DNA of 64,000 nucleotides from Paraburkholderia bryophila. Lineage in GTDB: Bacteria > Pseudomonadota > Gammaproteobacteria > Burkholderiales > Burkholderiaceae. The notes beneath the pieces are model-generated. The model searched no databases. It was given only the letters and a program-made list of their open reading frames with translations, and was not told the DNA's origin. Numbering within the stretch: position 1 is the stretch's first letter; each line of letters begins with the position of its first letter. This document shows, piece by piece, positions 55,783 to 64,000 of the stretch. The position numbers were made by a program, and so were the translations under genes. Where the stretch lies: contig NZ_QLTK01000004.1 of NCBI RefSeq assembly GCF_003269035.1, positions 124,001 through 188,000 of the forward strand, read 5' to 3'.

Positions 55783-56979
55783 ATGGACCAAAGCGACTTG
55801 AAAGCCCCCACGTGGCAACTATCCGAACGCGCACGCAAGCTCACGAGCTCGGCGATTCGCGAGATTCTGAAAGTCACGGAACGGCCCGAAGTCATTTCGT
55901 TCGCGGGCGGTCTGCCCTCGCCGGCCACCTTCCCGGCTGAACGCATGCGCGAGGCATCGGACCGGATTCTGCGCGACTCGCCCGCCGCGGCGCTGCAATA
56001 CAGCGCGACAGAAGGCTATCTGCCGCTGCGCGAATGGGTGGCCAAACGCTATTCGGTGAACGGCGCCCAGATCCGTGCCAGTCAGGTGCTGATCACCACC
56101 GGTTCGCAACAGGCGCTCGACCTGCTCGGTAAAGTGCTGATCTGTCCGGACAGCCCCGTGCTGGTCGAAACGCCCACCTACCTCGGCGCGCTGCAATCGT
56201 TCTCGATGTACGAGCCGCGCTACGTTCAGGTGCCGACTGACGAGCAAGGCCTGATTCCCGAAGGCCTCACGCCCGAGCTGACGGCCGGCGCGCGCCTGCT
56301 GTACGCGCAACCGAACTTCCAGAATCCGACCGGCCGCCGTTTGCCGGTCGAGCGCCGCCGCGCGCTCGCCGAGTTTGCGAAGACCGCGCCGTTCCCCGTG
56401 ATCGAGGACGACCCGTACGGTGCGCTCGACTACGCCGGCGAGCCGTTGCCCACCATGCTCTCCATGGCGCCGGACCACATCGTCCACCTCGGTTCGTTCT
56501 CGAAGGTGCTGGCGCCGGGCCTGCGGGTCGGCTACATCATCGCGCCCGAAGAACTCATCTTCAAACTGGTGCAGGCCAAGCAGGCCACTGACTTGCACAC
56601 GCCGAGCTTCACGCAGCGCATCGTCCACGAAGTGATCAAGGACGGCTTCCTCGACACGCACGTGCCGACCATCCGCGAGCTGTACCGCAATCAGTGCGAA
56701 GCCATGCTGGCCGCGCTCGAACGCTATATGCCCGAAGGCGTGAGCTGGAACCGTCCGGAAGGCGGCATGTTCGTGTGGGTGAATCTGCCCGCGCAGATCG
56801 ACAGCATGAAACTGCTCGAAGAAGCCGTCGCGCAAAATGTCGCGTTCGTGCCGGGCGGACCGTTCTTCGCAAACGAGGCGCAACACAACACGCTGCGCCT
56901 GTCGTTCGTCACGGTGCCGCCGGCCAAGATCGACGAAGGCATGGCGCGTCTGGGCGCACTGATCCGCGCGAAGATTTAA
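55783..56979 (+). CDS. PLP-dependent aminotransferase (2-aminoadipate/LysN-like)
   Basis: This 398-residue fold-type I enzyme has VISFAGGLPSPATFP, LQYSATEGYLPLREWVA, LLYAQPNFQNPTG and PLP lysine Lys241 in GSFSKVLAPGLRVGY. These features fit the aminotransferase I/MocR-lineage group that includes LysN and multi-substrate transaminases. The start has AGAGGA seven bases upstream. The downstream RidA-like gene (69 bases) fits well, because RidA hydrolyses reactive enamine/imine intermediates released by PLP enzymes. Substrate is not known. Confidence 0.9.
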   Translation: MDQSDLKAPTWQLSERARKLTSSAIREILKVTERPEVISFAGGLPSPATFPAERMREASDRILRDSPAAALQYSATEGYLPLREWVAKRYSVNGAQIRASQVLITTGSQQALDLLGKVLICPDSPVLVETPTYLGALQSFSMYEPRYVQVPTDEQGLIPEGLTPELTAGARLLYAQPNFQNPTGRRLPVERRRALAEFAKTAPFPVIEDDPYGALDYAGEPLPTMLSMAPDHIVHLGSFSKVLAPGLRVGYIIAPEELIFKLVQAKQATDLHTPSFTQRIVHEVIKDGFLDTHVPTIRELYRNQCEAMLAALERYMPEGVSWNRPEGGMFVWVNLPAQIDSMKLLEEAVAQNVAFVPGGPFFANEAQHNTLRLSFVTVPPAKIDEGMARLGALIRAKI

Positions 56980-57048
56980 GCGAAGCCTGCTTGCGCGCAT
57001 AGCGCCCGGCAGGCACCTCCGAATTCCATCACTGACCAAGGACGCAAC

Positions 57049-57513
57049 ATGGCTCAAACCAATGTGTACGACAAGCTCAAGGAACTGGGCATCGAACTGC
57101 CGAGCGCCGGCGCGCCGGCCGCCGCTTATGTGATGAGCGCGCAAAGCGGCAACACGGTGTACCTGTCGGGCCACATCGCGAAGAAAGACGGTAAGGTGTG
57201 GACCGGCAAGCTCGGCGACAACCTCACGACGGAAGAAGGCAAGGCCGCGGCACGCTCCATCGCCATCGACCTGCTGGCTACGCTGCACACGCACGTCGGC
57301 GATCTGAACCGCGTTACGCGTATCGTCAAGCTGATGAGCCTCGTCAATTCCACGCTCGAATTCACCGAACAGCATCTGGTCACCAACGGCGCGTCCGAAC
57401 TGGTCGCCGACGTTTTCGGCGAGCGCGGCAAGCATGCGCGTTCGGCATTCGGCGTCGCGCAGATTCCGCTCGGCGCGTGCGTCGAGATCGAGATGATCGC
57501 CGAAGTCGAGTAA
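57049..57513 (+). CDS. RidA/YjgF-family protein
   Basis: This 154-residue protein begins MAQTNVYDKLKELGIELP. It carries VYLSGHIAKKDGKVWTGKLG and the C-terminal SAFGVAQIPLGACVEIEMIAEVE of the YjgF family. It is longer than canonical RidA (about 128) and lacks the exact RidA arginine signature IPLxxxVEVEVI-R, so it belongs to a related Rid subgroup. RidA-type proteins hydrolyse 2-aminoacrylate and similar imines. It lies directly after the aminotransferase and is followed by a strong terminator. Confidence 0.9.
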   Translation: MAQTNVYDKLKELGIELPSAGAPAAAYVMSAQSGNTVYLSGHIAKKDGKVWTGKLGDNLTTEEGKAAARSIAIDLLATLHTHVGDLNRVTRIVKLMSLVNSTLEFTEQHLVTNGASELVADVFGERGKHARSAFGVAQIPLGACVEIEMIAEVE

Positions 57514-57576
57514 GGCTGCGTAACGCTAACGCGTCGCGGACTCGCATTAGTAAAGCGCATCATCGCGCCGGACAAC

Positions 57577-57624
57577 CAGAACGCGTCGCGAGGTCTAAGC
57601 ACCTCGCGACGCGTTCTGCTTTTT
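57577..57624 (+). terminator. Strong terminator after the RidA-like gene
   Basis: A perfect 18-bp stem (57577-57594 with 57601-57618) closes a CTAAGC loop and is followed by CTTTTT. It ends the aminotransferase-RidA unit before the separate phzF gene. Confidence 0.95.
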
Positions 57625-57705
57625 GCGGCGAGGTGGCTCGTCGCGTCGGCAGCAGATAGAATCCGCGAACCCGATCCACTCGCACGATTCGCCGGACCGC
57701 GCACG

Positions 57706-58626
57706 ATGCTCGCCAACCCTGTCCGTTTCAAACAAGTCGACGTGTTCACGTCGGTGCCGTTCAAAGGCAATCCGCTTGCCGTGGTGTTCGATGCCGATAC
57801 GCTCGATGCGGATCAGATGCAGGCCATCGCGCGCTGGACCAATCTGTCCGAAACCAGCTTTCTGCTAAAGCCCACCGACCCGGCCGCCGACTATCGCGTA
57901 CGCATCTTCACGATAGAAGGCGAGTTGCCGTTCGCGGGGCATCCAACGCTCGGCACCGCGCATGCGCTGCTCGAAAGCGGCTATCAGCCGAAGCAGACGG
58001 GCCGCCTCGTCCAGCAATGCGGCGTGGGTCTCGTCGAACTCAAGGCGTTGCCGGCCGCGGCTAGCGTAGATAGCGCGCAAAACACCGAACCACGCGCGTG
58101 GGCTTTCGCCGCGCCGCCCGCTCGCATCACGCCGCTCGGCGCGGATCGCTATACCGAACTGTCTACGGCTTTGCGTAGTAACGCGATCGATTTCAGCGCC
58201 GCGCCCTGCGCGGTCGACAATGGTGCACCGTGGCTGGTGGTACGCGTCAATTCGGCGCAAGACTGCCTCGCGCTCGAACCCGAAGCGGGCGCACTCGCCA
58301 AACTCGTGCATTCGGTCGAGGCCATTGGCCTCGCCGTCTACGGTCCGCATGAGCCGAACGGCCCTGCTACGTTCGAAGTACGTTGCCTGATGGCCGGCGA
58401 TCGCTTCGGTACGGGGGAAGACCCGGTCACCGGCAGCGCCAATGCGGCGCTCGCCGGTTTGTTGAGCGCGCAGCAACGACGCCCGGGCGAGCGCTACACG
58501 GCCCGTCAAGGCACCGTCCTCGGTCGCGCGGGCCAGGTGTCGGTGCACTACGACGACACACAAGGCAAGACATGGATCGGCGGCGCCTCGGTAACGATCG
58601 TGGACGGCACGTTCCGCCTGCCATGA
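57706..58626 (+). CDS. PhzF-family isomerase/epimerase-like protein
   Basis: This 306-residue protein of the diaminopimelate epimerase fold has FKQVDVFTSVPFKGNPLAVVFD, catalytic Glu49 in NLSETSF, FTIEGELPFAGHPTLGTAHALL and GEDPVTGSANAALA. PhzF itself isomerises a phenazine precursor; most homologues, including this one, lack other phenazine genes and act on unknown substrates. It is monocistronic behind a terminator. Start ATG 57706. Confidence 0.9.
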   Translation: MLANPVRFKQVDVFTSVPFKGNPLAVVFDADTLDADQMQAIARWTNLSETSFLLKPTDPAADYRVRIFTIEGELPFAGHPTLGTAHALLESGYQPKQTGRLVQQCGVGLVELKALPAAASVDSAQNTEPRAWAFAAPPARITPLGADRYTELSTALRSNAIDFSAAPCAVDNGAPWLVVRVNSAQDCLALEPEAGALAKLVHSVEAIGLAVYGPHEPNGPATFEVRCLMAGDRFGTGEDPVTGSANAALAGLLSAQQRRPGERYTARQGTVLGRAGQVSVHYDDTQGKTWIGGASVTIVDGTFRLP

Positions 58627-58748
58627 ACGGCACACTCCTTGCCTGCCGGGCGCTGGTTAGCGTGTCCTCGCCAGCGTCACGCAACGACGCACGCGGTTTG
58701 CCGCGCTCAGCCACGCTACGCCACGAAGCGCCGCGGACTCTCGCCCAA

Positions 58749-58767
58749 TCAATGCATTTTGCATTGA
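58749..58767. repeat. Perfect inverted repeat TCAATGCA-N3-TGCATTGA
   Basis: Eight-base perfect arms surround TTT. The AT-rich character in a GC-rich genome and the position 345-365 bases before the GGDEF-EAL start fit a regulator site or a hairpin after phzF. Confidence 0.55.
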
Positions 58768-58924
58768 GCAAGGCTTGGCACACCTGAACGCCCAGCCGCG
58801 ACTCCCGATGAAACATTCGAAAACGACCACCGGGCCGCGGCCCCAGCACCGGCCGACGCGGCCACGAAATCATCCCGGCTGCGCCGTTTGCTGCGCCCGC
58901 GTATACCCGAAGCGTGGACCCTTC

Positions 58925-58950
58925 CTTAATCCAGTGGCATTAAGTAATAT
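58925..58950 (+). promoter_or_regulatory. Candidate promoter with CTTAAT-N8-ATTAAG palindrome
   Basis: An inverted repeat (58925-58930 and 58939-58944) abuts a TAATAT hexamer at 58945-58950. A dimeric regulator bound here would overlap the -35/-10 region. The -35 match is poor, so activation by a regulator is possible. Confidence 0.4.
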
Positions 58951-59112
58951 CGAAACGTGCCTGATAACGTGCGGACAATCGGGCACGACACCACGCTCCC
59001 TCCTCCTGCGCAGCAGTTCCGGCACCCTGGTCACGATGCAGCCAACCATGAAATCAGCGCAGTCGACCCTCGCTCGTTTGCAACCGGCCGGAACCCGGGC
59101 ACGGACTCGCCG

Positions 59113-61479
59113 ATGAGCAAGTCACGCTTCTCCGACCAGCGCGATGCCCAACCCCGCCGCGACCCCGCCGTGTCGCGCCGTCGAGCCCTGTTCGCCATTC
59201 CGGCGCTCGGCGTGTTGGTGCTGATTCTGCTGTGGACCGTGATTTTCGCGCGTCTGTCGGTCGAGAAAGAAGCCACCAATCGCGAGGCCATGGCCTCTGC
59301 CGCCATACTCTCCGCGGCACTGGAGCAGCACACGGTCAAGGCGATTCACCAGGTCGACCAGATCACGCGCTTCGTCAAATACGAATTCGAGAAAACCCCG
59401 GGGCATTTCGATCTCGCCAGCACGGTTGAAAAAGGCGTGGTGCAGAGCGAGACGTTGGTACAGGTGTCGTTGATCGACGAACACGGCACGTTGATCGCCA
59501 ATACGGCCGAGCTCAATCCGAGACACATCGATCTGTCCGACCGCGAACATTTCAAGGTTCACGAGCACGAGAACGACGACCAGTTGTATATCAGCAAGCC
59601 GGTGCTCGGCCGCGTGTCAGGCCATTGGACCTTGCAGATGACGCGGCGTCTGAATCATCCGGACGGCTCGTTCGCGGGCGTGGTGGTGGTGTCGGAAGAT
59701 CCCAGCTATTTCACCAGCGACTTCTATAACAACGCAGCGATCGGCCGTGAAGGCGTGATCGCGGTGATCTCGGACAACGGCACCGTGCTCGCGCGGCGCA
59801 CCGGCAGCGCCAGCAGCGCCAACGGCACGTTCTCGGCGAGCGGCACCTACCCGACTTCGGAACACGTGTCGGGCACCTACATCGATTCGATCGACAACGT
59901 CACGCGCATCGTGTCGTACCGGCATATCGACGGCTATCCGCTCGGCGTGCTGGTCGGCTTGTCGCAAGCCGAGGAATTCGCGGACTACAACCACACGCGC
60001 AATGTCTATCTGCTGATGGCCGGCTTCATCTCGCTCGCCATGCTGAGCTTCTTCGCGGTCGCCACCGGCCTGATCGGCAAACTGCTCGGCCGCGAGCGCG
60101 AGATGACGCATCTGGTCGAATACGATCTGCTCACCGGTCTGCGCAACCGCTACGCGACGCTGCAGAGCCTGCGTCACGACGTCACGCAGCCGGCCAACCT
60201 CGGCCGTCTCGCGATTCTGTTTATCGACCTCGACAACTTCAAGACCGTCAACGACACGCTCGGCCACAACGCCGGCGACATCGTGCTGCAAATGACCGCA
60301 TCACGCCTCGCCACCGCGGTCGGCGAGAGCGGCGCGTTGAGCCGCATCGGCGGCGACGAGTTCGTCGTGGTGCTCAAGGGCGACGACGTCGAGAAGCAGG
60401 CGATCGCGCTGGCCGAAGCGGCGGCGGACGTCTTCGCCAAGCCGTTCGAGGTGCGTGGCAGTTCTTTCGTGCTGCATGCGAGCATCGGCATCGCGCTCTA
60501 TTCGGTCGCGAACGAAAGCGAAATCGACCTGCTGAAAAAAGCCGACCTCGCGATGTACAGCGCCAAGGACGCGGGCAAGAACTGCTACCAGTTCTATTCG
60601 CCGCAACTGTCGCACCGCGCCGACCATTTGATGAAGTGGGAACAGCAACTGCGCGTGGCGCTGACCGAAGGCCAGCTGTTTCTCGCCTACCAGCCGAAGA
60701 TCGACCTGACACGCCGCTGCATCACGGGCTTCGAGGCCTTGGTGCGCTGGAACCATCCGCAGCACGGCCTGATCCCGGCGAACGAATTCATTCCGGTTGC
60801 CGAATCGACCGGCCTGATCGTGCCGATCGGCGACTTCGTGATCGAGACCGCCTGCCGGCAGCTCGCGCTGTGGCAGCAACAGGGCTACGACACGCTGTCG
60901 CTCGCGGTGAACATCTCGGCGGTGCAGTTCTGGCGTGGCGATCTGTACGAAACCATCTCGCACGCCATCGAGGAAAGCGGCATCTCCGCGCGCCGCCTCG
61001 AACTCGAAATCACCGAAACGGCGATGATGGAATATCCCGAACTCGTCTCCGAGAAGATCTTCGCGTTGAAGCGTCTCGGTGTGCGCGTCGCGCTCGACGA
61101 TTTCGGCACCGGCTATTCGTCGCTGTCCTATCTGAACCGCTTTTCGGTGGATACGCTGAAGGTGGACCGCTCGTTTATCCAGGCCATTCCCGGCGACCGC
61201 AGCGTCTGCGTGATGGTCACCGCAATCGTCAACCTCGCGCGCTCGCTCGGGCTCACCGTGGTGGTCGAAGGCACCGAAACCGAGGAGCAGATCGCGTGGC
61301 TCGCCGCGCTCGGTCATATCGAGGCGCAAGGCTTCCTGTTTTCGCGGCCCGTGCCGGTGGAGGCCATCCCCGCGCTGCTGGAGCGCTTCGGCGTATGCGG
61401 CATGGCTGGCCGTCGCCCGGCGCATGAAGCGGACAACGCCACCGTCACCTCCAGCACGAGCGCCAGCGCCAATCCCTGA
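59113..61479 (+). CDS. Membrane-bound GGDEF-EAL (diguanylate cyclase/phosphodiesterase) protein
   Basis: This 788-residue protein has helix 1 at about 25-45 (ALFAIPALGVLVLILLWTVIF), a periplasmic PDC/dCache-like sensor (about 50-300) and helix 2 near 300-325. A GGDEF domain follows with intact GGDEF at 413-417, and an EAL domain with EALVRW at 541 and DDFGTGYSSLSYL. Both catalytic motifs look intact, so it could make or degrade c-di-GMP. The inhibitory RxxD I-site five residues before GGDEF is absent (GESG instead), so cyclase feedback control is unlikely. I start at 59113 (MSKSRF) because a candidate promoter lies just upstream of the earlier GTG at 58957. There is no good Shine-Dalgarno. 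Confidence 0.9.
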   Translation: MSKSRFSDQRDAQPRRDPAVSRRRALFAIPALGVLVLILLWTVIFARLSVEKEATNREAMASAAILSAALEQHTVKAIHQVDQITRFVKYEFEKTPGHFDLASTVEKGVVQSETLVQVSLIDEHGTLIANTAELNPRHIDLSDREHFKVHEHENDDQLYISKPVLGRVSGHWTLQMTRRLNHPDGSFAGVVVVSEDPSYFTSDFYNNAAIGREGVIAVISDNGTVLARRTGSASSANGTFSASGTYPTSEHVSGTYIDSIDNVTRIVSYRHIDGYPLGVLVGLSQAEEFADYNHTRNVYLLMAGFISLAMLSFFAVATGLIGKLLGREREMTHLVEYDLLTGLRNRYATLQSLRHDVTQPANLGRLAILFIDLDNFKTVNDTLGHNAGDIVLQMTASRLATAVGESGALSRIGGDEFVVVLKGDDVEKQAIALAEAAADVFAKPFEVRGSSFVLHASIGIALYSVANESEIDLLKKADLAMYSAKDAGKNCYQFYSPQLSHRADHLMKWEQQLRVALTEGQLFLAYQPKIDLTRRCITGFEALVRWNHPQHGLIPANEFIPVAESTGLIVPIGDFVIETACRQLALWQQQGYDTLSLAVNISAVQFWRGDLYETISHAIEESGISARRLELEITETAMMEYPELVSEKIFALKRLGVRVALDDFGTGYSSLSYLNRFSVDTLKVDRSFIQAIPGDRSVCVMVTAIVNLARSLGLTVVVEGTETEEQIAWLAALGHIEAQGFLFSRPVPVEAIPALLERFGVCGMAGRRPAHEADNATVTSSTSASANP

Positions 61480-61633
61480 GCCTGATGGCGCGCAACGCGC
61501 CTCACCACGGCCGCGCAAAACCGGCTACATTCACGCAGTACCGCATCACAGCGCGATGCCCGCCACCGGCCGCGCCTCATATAACGATGATCCCGGAGGG
61601 TGGGCGCGCCGCGTGCCGGTCGCCCGCGGCGCC

Positions 61634-62842
61634 ATGCAGACGATCACGAGCCAGGATGCCGCCCGACGAGGCGCACGAGAACCGCTATGGACGCTATTCC
61701 GGGTCGTATTCGGCCTGTCGGCGCTGTCATGGGGCGGCCTCGCACTCATGGCGCAACTCGAAAACCACTATGTCGAACGCGAAGGGCGGCTCTCGCGCAT
61801 CGCCTTCTCCGATCTGATCGCGCTGGCGTGGATGGTGCCCGGTCCGGTGGGCTGCAACGTCGCGGTGCAGCTGGGGCACGCGCTGCGCGGACGCACCGGC
61901 GCGTGGGTCGCGGGCATTGCCAGCGTGCTGCCCTTCTTCATGCTGATGACGCTGTTCGCGATCTTCTACCGCACGCCGTTCGTGCGTGCCGCCGCTTCGC
62001 AAACCTTGTTGAATCACTTCAGTGTCGTGCTGGCCACGTTGATCGCCGTCACCTGGTATAAGCAGGCGCGCGCGCTGTTGCGCGGCAAACTCGAATGGCT
62101 CGCGGCGGCGCTCGGCTGCGTCGCGCTTTTCTATGCGCGCAGTCCCGCTGCTTATGTGGCGATGCTCGGTGCGGCCTTTGGCGCAGGCTGGGTGATCAGC
62201 CCGATTCGCAATACGCGGCTTGTCGTGTCGTTCGGACGCGGCGACCGGCATCTGCTGATCGCGCTGTGCGTGCTGCTGGTGCTGTTCGCGCTGCCATTGC
62301 CGACTCGCTATGAACTTGCGCTGCTGTGGCCGCGTCTGGCCGGCGCGGGCATGACCCTGTTCGGCGGCGGTTTCTCTGCGCTGCCGGTTTTGAAGACGCT
62401 GTTCGTCACCCCGGCGATCGGTGTGTCGGACAACGACTTCACGCTGGCGTTTTCTTTGTCGCCGCTGTCGCCCGGTCCGCTGCTGAACGTGGTGCCGTTC
62501 TTCGGCTATCTGGTGGACGGCTGGCTGGGCGCACTGATCGCCACGCTGGCGTTGTTCGTGCCGTCGGGCTGCCTCGTCGTGCTGGCGCAGCGGCATTTGC
62601 ATCAACTGAAGGCGAATCCGCGCTTCGAGCACGGCATGCGGATGCTGCGCGCGGTCACCACCGCGTTTCTCGCGGTGGCGGTGCTGCGCATTGCCGGACA
62701 TGTGCCGTTCAAGCCGGCGTATCTGCTTACCGCGCTGTTCTCCGGCATGTGCTTCGTGAAGCTGAAGGTGCCGGTGTACGTGGTGTATGGGACGGTGGCG
62801 GTGGTGTGCGGGTTGTGGCTTGCGTATGGGTCGCTGCCGTAG
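61634..62842 (+). CDS. Chromate transporter family protein (ChrA-like)
   Basis: This 402-residue CHR-family protein has two homologous membrane halves. The first contains GLSALSWGGLALMAQLEN and LAWMVPGPVGCNVAVQLG. The second contains GAGMTLFGGGFSALPVLK and SLSPLSPGPLLNVVPFFGYL, each with the conserved G-x-P-G-P-x2-x2-G-type loop. Two-domain ChrA proteins expel chromate or move sulfate-like oxyanions. Only family similarity supports the substrate. The start is uncertain; ATG 61634 leaves a short N-terminus, and 61556 is an alternative. It converges with the CopD-like gene. Confidence 0.85.
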   Translation: MQTITSQDAARRGAREPLWTLFRVVFGLSALSWGGLALMAQLENHYVEREGRLSRIAFSDLIALAWMVPGPVGCNVAVQLGHALRGRTGAWVAGIASVLPFFMLMTLFAIFYRTPFVRAAASQTLLNHFSVVLATLIAVTWYKQARALLRGKLEWLAAALGCVALFYARSPAAYVAMLGAAFGAGWVISPIRNTRLVVSFGRGDRHLLIALCVLLVLFALPLPTRYELALLWPRLAGAGMTLFGGGFSALPVLKTLFVTPAIGVSDNDFTLAFSLSPLSPGPLLNVVPFFGYLVDGWLGALIATLALFVPSGCLVVLAQRHLHQLKANPRFEHGMRMLRAVTTAFLAVAVLRIAGHVPFKPAYLLTALFSGMCFVKLKVPVYVVYGTVAVVCGLWLAYGSLP

Positions 62843-62868
62843 CGTGGCCCCGCTCTAGCCTTGCAACC

Positions 62869-63327
62869 TCAAAACCCGCGCGACAGCACGGCGACACCGA
62901 TCGTCACCACGCCAAGCACGATATTGATCAGCACCAGGCGCCGGATCGTACCGACCGCCTGGGCGCCGTCCGGCCACTTCTGCGCCTGCACCGCGCGCCG
63001 AATGCGCGGGAACACCGCAAACCGGATATGCCCGAAGATCAGCATCATCACGATGCCGAGGCCGGCCATGGCATGCAACGGCCACGTGGCATGACCGCCG
63101 CCGAATTGCATCAGCAGTAAGCCGCCGGTGATCAGAATCACCAGCACCGCCGCCGCAACCCAATTGAAGAAGCGGCTAAACACCGATTCCCACAAAGGCA
63201 GGCGCAATTGCGGCGATAAATCCGCAATGGCCGGGCGCAGGCAGAAATGCGCGAAGATCATCCCACCCACCCACACCGCGACCGCGAGCAGATGGAGAAA
63301 GAGTGCGAGTTCGATAGCTTTGTTCAT
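62869..63327 (-). CDS. CopD-like small membrane protein
   Basis: This 152-residue protein has four membrane helices and begins ALFLHLLAVAVWVGGMIFAHF, with the histidine/tryptophan pattern HLLAVAVWVGG seen in CopD-type and related haem/copper membrane proteins. Conserved His residues in helices 1, 3 and 4 (HLL, HAMAG, GHIRF) may bind metal or haem. Role is unknown; CopD acts in copper uptake in Pseudomonas. It lies 27 bases from the ChrA gene, tail to tail, and downstream of parC on the same strand. Confidence 0.8.
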   Translation of the reverse strand: MNKAIELALFLHLLAVAVWVGGMIFAHFCLRPAIADLSPQLRLPLWESVFSRFFNWVAAAVLVILITGGLLLMQFGGGHATWPLHAMAGLGIVMMLIFGHIRFAVFPRIRRAVQAQKWPDGAQAVGTIRRLVLINIVLGVVTIGVAVLSRGF

Positions 63328-63500
63328 GTTGTTTTCCTCTCCCGACGACGCCGTGCCGCTTATGACGAATAATATTTGCGGCGGCTACTGAGCGCATTCG
63401 ACCGCGCGCTGTGCGTGCAGTTCCTGACGCGCGAGGCTTTCCCCGCGGCGAGCGCCCCGCATGCTAGCAGAGGCTCGCCGTGCTCGAACGTCAAGCTTTG

Positions 63501-64000
63501 TCAGGCAGCCGGCACCGGACGCATGCCGTCGAGCTTCATCTTGCTCTCGGGCGTGCGTCCCTTGCGCGCCCGTTTGCCGACATGCGGCGCGAGCGCGGCG
63601 GGGCCGAGCTTTTCTTCGTCGACGCGGCCACCGCGCCGCGTACCGATCAGGATCACGCCCGCGTGATTGACGGACAGCGCCTGCACCAGCGTTTCGTTCT
63701 CGTCGAGCGCCATCAGCGTGACGCCGCGGCCGCCGCCCGACAGCGTCTTCATCTCGTCGAGGCCGAACACCAGCAAACGCCCGCCCGACGACAGACATGC
63801 AATGTGCGTTGCATCCGGCAGCATCGGCATTGGCGCGAGCGGTGCGGCGCCGGCGTCGATCGTCATGAACGACTTGCCGGCCTTCACGCGGCTCACCATG
63901 TCGCCGACCTTCGCGATAAAACCGAAGCCGGTGCTGGACGCGAGCAGCAAGGCCTGATCCGCCGAGGCCGCGTAGTAATGCATCAGATGGCTGCCCGATT
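63501..64000 (-). CDS. parC: DNA topoisomerase IV subunit A, C-terminal part
   Basis: The frame enters from the right edge and gives about 166 residues of the ParC C-terminal beta-propeller. It includes GSHLMHYYAASADQALLL, FGFIAKVGDMVSRVKAGKSF, LVFGLDEMKTLSGGGRGVTL and VILIGTRRGGRVDEEKL. ParC and ParE decatenate replicated chromosomes; the C-terminal domain wraps DNA and helps steer decatenation. The GxxRGGK-like motif typical of the propeller repeats appears as SGGGRGV. The rest of the gene lies outside the window. Confidence 0.92.
   Translation of the reverse strand, partial: SGSHLMHYYAASADQALLLASSTGFGFIAKVGDMVSRVKAGKSFMTIDAGAAPLAPMPMLPDATHIACLSSGGRLLVFGLDEMKTLSGGGRGVTLMALDENETLVQALSVNHAGVILIGTRRGGRVDEEKLGPAALAPHVGKRARKGRTPESKMKLDGMRPVPAA

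Larger units (their letters stand above)
58627..59112. other. Long leader of the GGDEF-EAL gene
   Basis: The 486 bases contain no supported gene. They carry two inverted repeats, TCAATGCA-TTT-TGCATTGA (58749-58767) and CTTAAT-N8-ATTAAG (58925-58944), and a TAATAT -10-like hexamer at 58945-58950. If that promoter is used, transcription starts near 58957, leaving a 5' leader of about 155 bases. Confidence 0.45.

Noticed and set aside
1..64000. tRNA, rRNA, CRISPR arrays, insertion sequences, prophage or integration signs
   Set aside because: I looked for conserved tRNA arms, rRNA segments, regularly spaced repeats, transposase/integrase motifs and paired attachment-like repeats and found none that hold up by eye. 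A tRNAscan/Infernal run would be decisive.

Overview
The window reads as a stretch of the main chromosome of a Paraburkholderia/Burkholderia-type betaproteobacterium. The evidence is high GC content, strong GC bias at third codon positions, and gene pairs typical of this group: RsxB-Nth, a PHA depolymerase, a long FtsK, a DUF6726 lipoprotein, and MsbA with LPS glycosyltransferases. A hairpin repeat at 5756-5789 also looks like the dispersed repeat I know from Paraburkholderia genomes. I saw no rRNA, tRNA, CRISPR array, transposase or prophage gene. The window looks like core genome, with most interest in intergenic DNA and a few unusual proteins.

Layout. 1-1900: the start of a secreted protein, rdgC and a small conserved gene. 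1900-8700: an envelope block with two tandem GT2 glycosyltransferases, a divergent GT9 enzyme, msbA and a WaaE-like GT2 enzyme, probably for LPS core assembly and lipid A export. 8890-16630: information processing, with dnaE, trhO, gluQ and an RhlE-type helicase. 17070-23570: an aldehyde dehydrogenase with an acetolactate-synthase-like TPP enzyme, a lysozyme-inhibitor-like protein, a small lipoprotein, purT and a META-domain lipoprotein. 23690-28110: ftsK with a very long repeat-rich linker, closed by a strong terminator. 28160-34640: a lactonase, DUF3096, a small unknown protein, a GH15 hydrolase, phaZ and a TetR regulator. 34870-37000: rsxB-nth and DUF1841. 37100-40350: two c-type cytochromes opposite a MoxR ATPase and a VWA (CoxE-like) protein. 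40410-46570: benE, tal, a PhnB-like protein, a FUSC protein, and DUF3311 with an MctP-like symporter. 46870-49000: ubiC, a deoxyinosine-DNA glycosylase and a spermidine-synthase-like protein in an overlapping operon. 49110-53030: a TPR-glycosyltransferase, a small duplicated-repeat protein, and htpG with a recognisable sigma-32 promoter. 53226-58626: a PLP-centred neighbourhood of MocR regulator, glyoxalase-like protein, aminotransferase, RidA-like protein and PhzF. 59113-64000: a GGDEF/EAL protein, a ChrA transporter, a CopD-like protein and the 3' end of parC.

Functional links. The clearest units are: the LPS-core/MsbA block; RsxB-Nth, two Fe-S proteins side by side; MoxR-VWA beside two cytochromes c, recalling CoxD/CoxE metalloenzyme maturation; phaZ downstream of a GH15 enzyme, a storage-carbon theme; and the MocR/aminotransferase/RidA group. 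No clearly new defence or mobile system is visible. The items most worth a second look are: the coupled small frame built on a 24-bp repeat between trhO and gluQ; the 11-bp repeat running through the purT stop codon; the 9-bp repeats upstream of the TPP enzyme; the FtsK architecture; the TTG-started duplicated-repeat protein; and the htpG heat-shock promoter.
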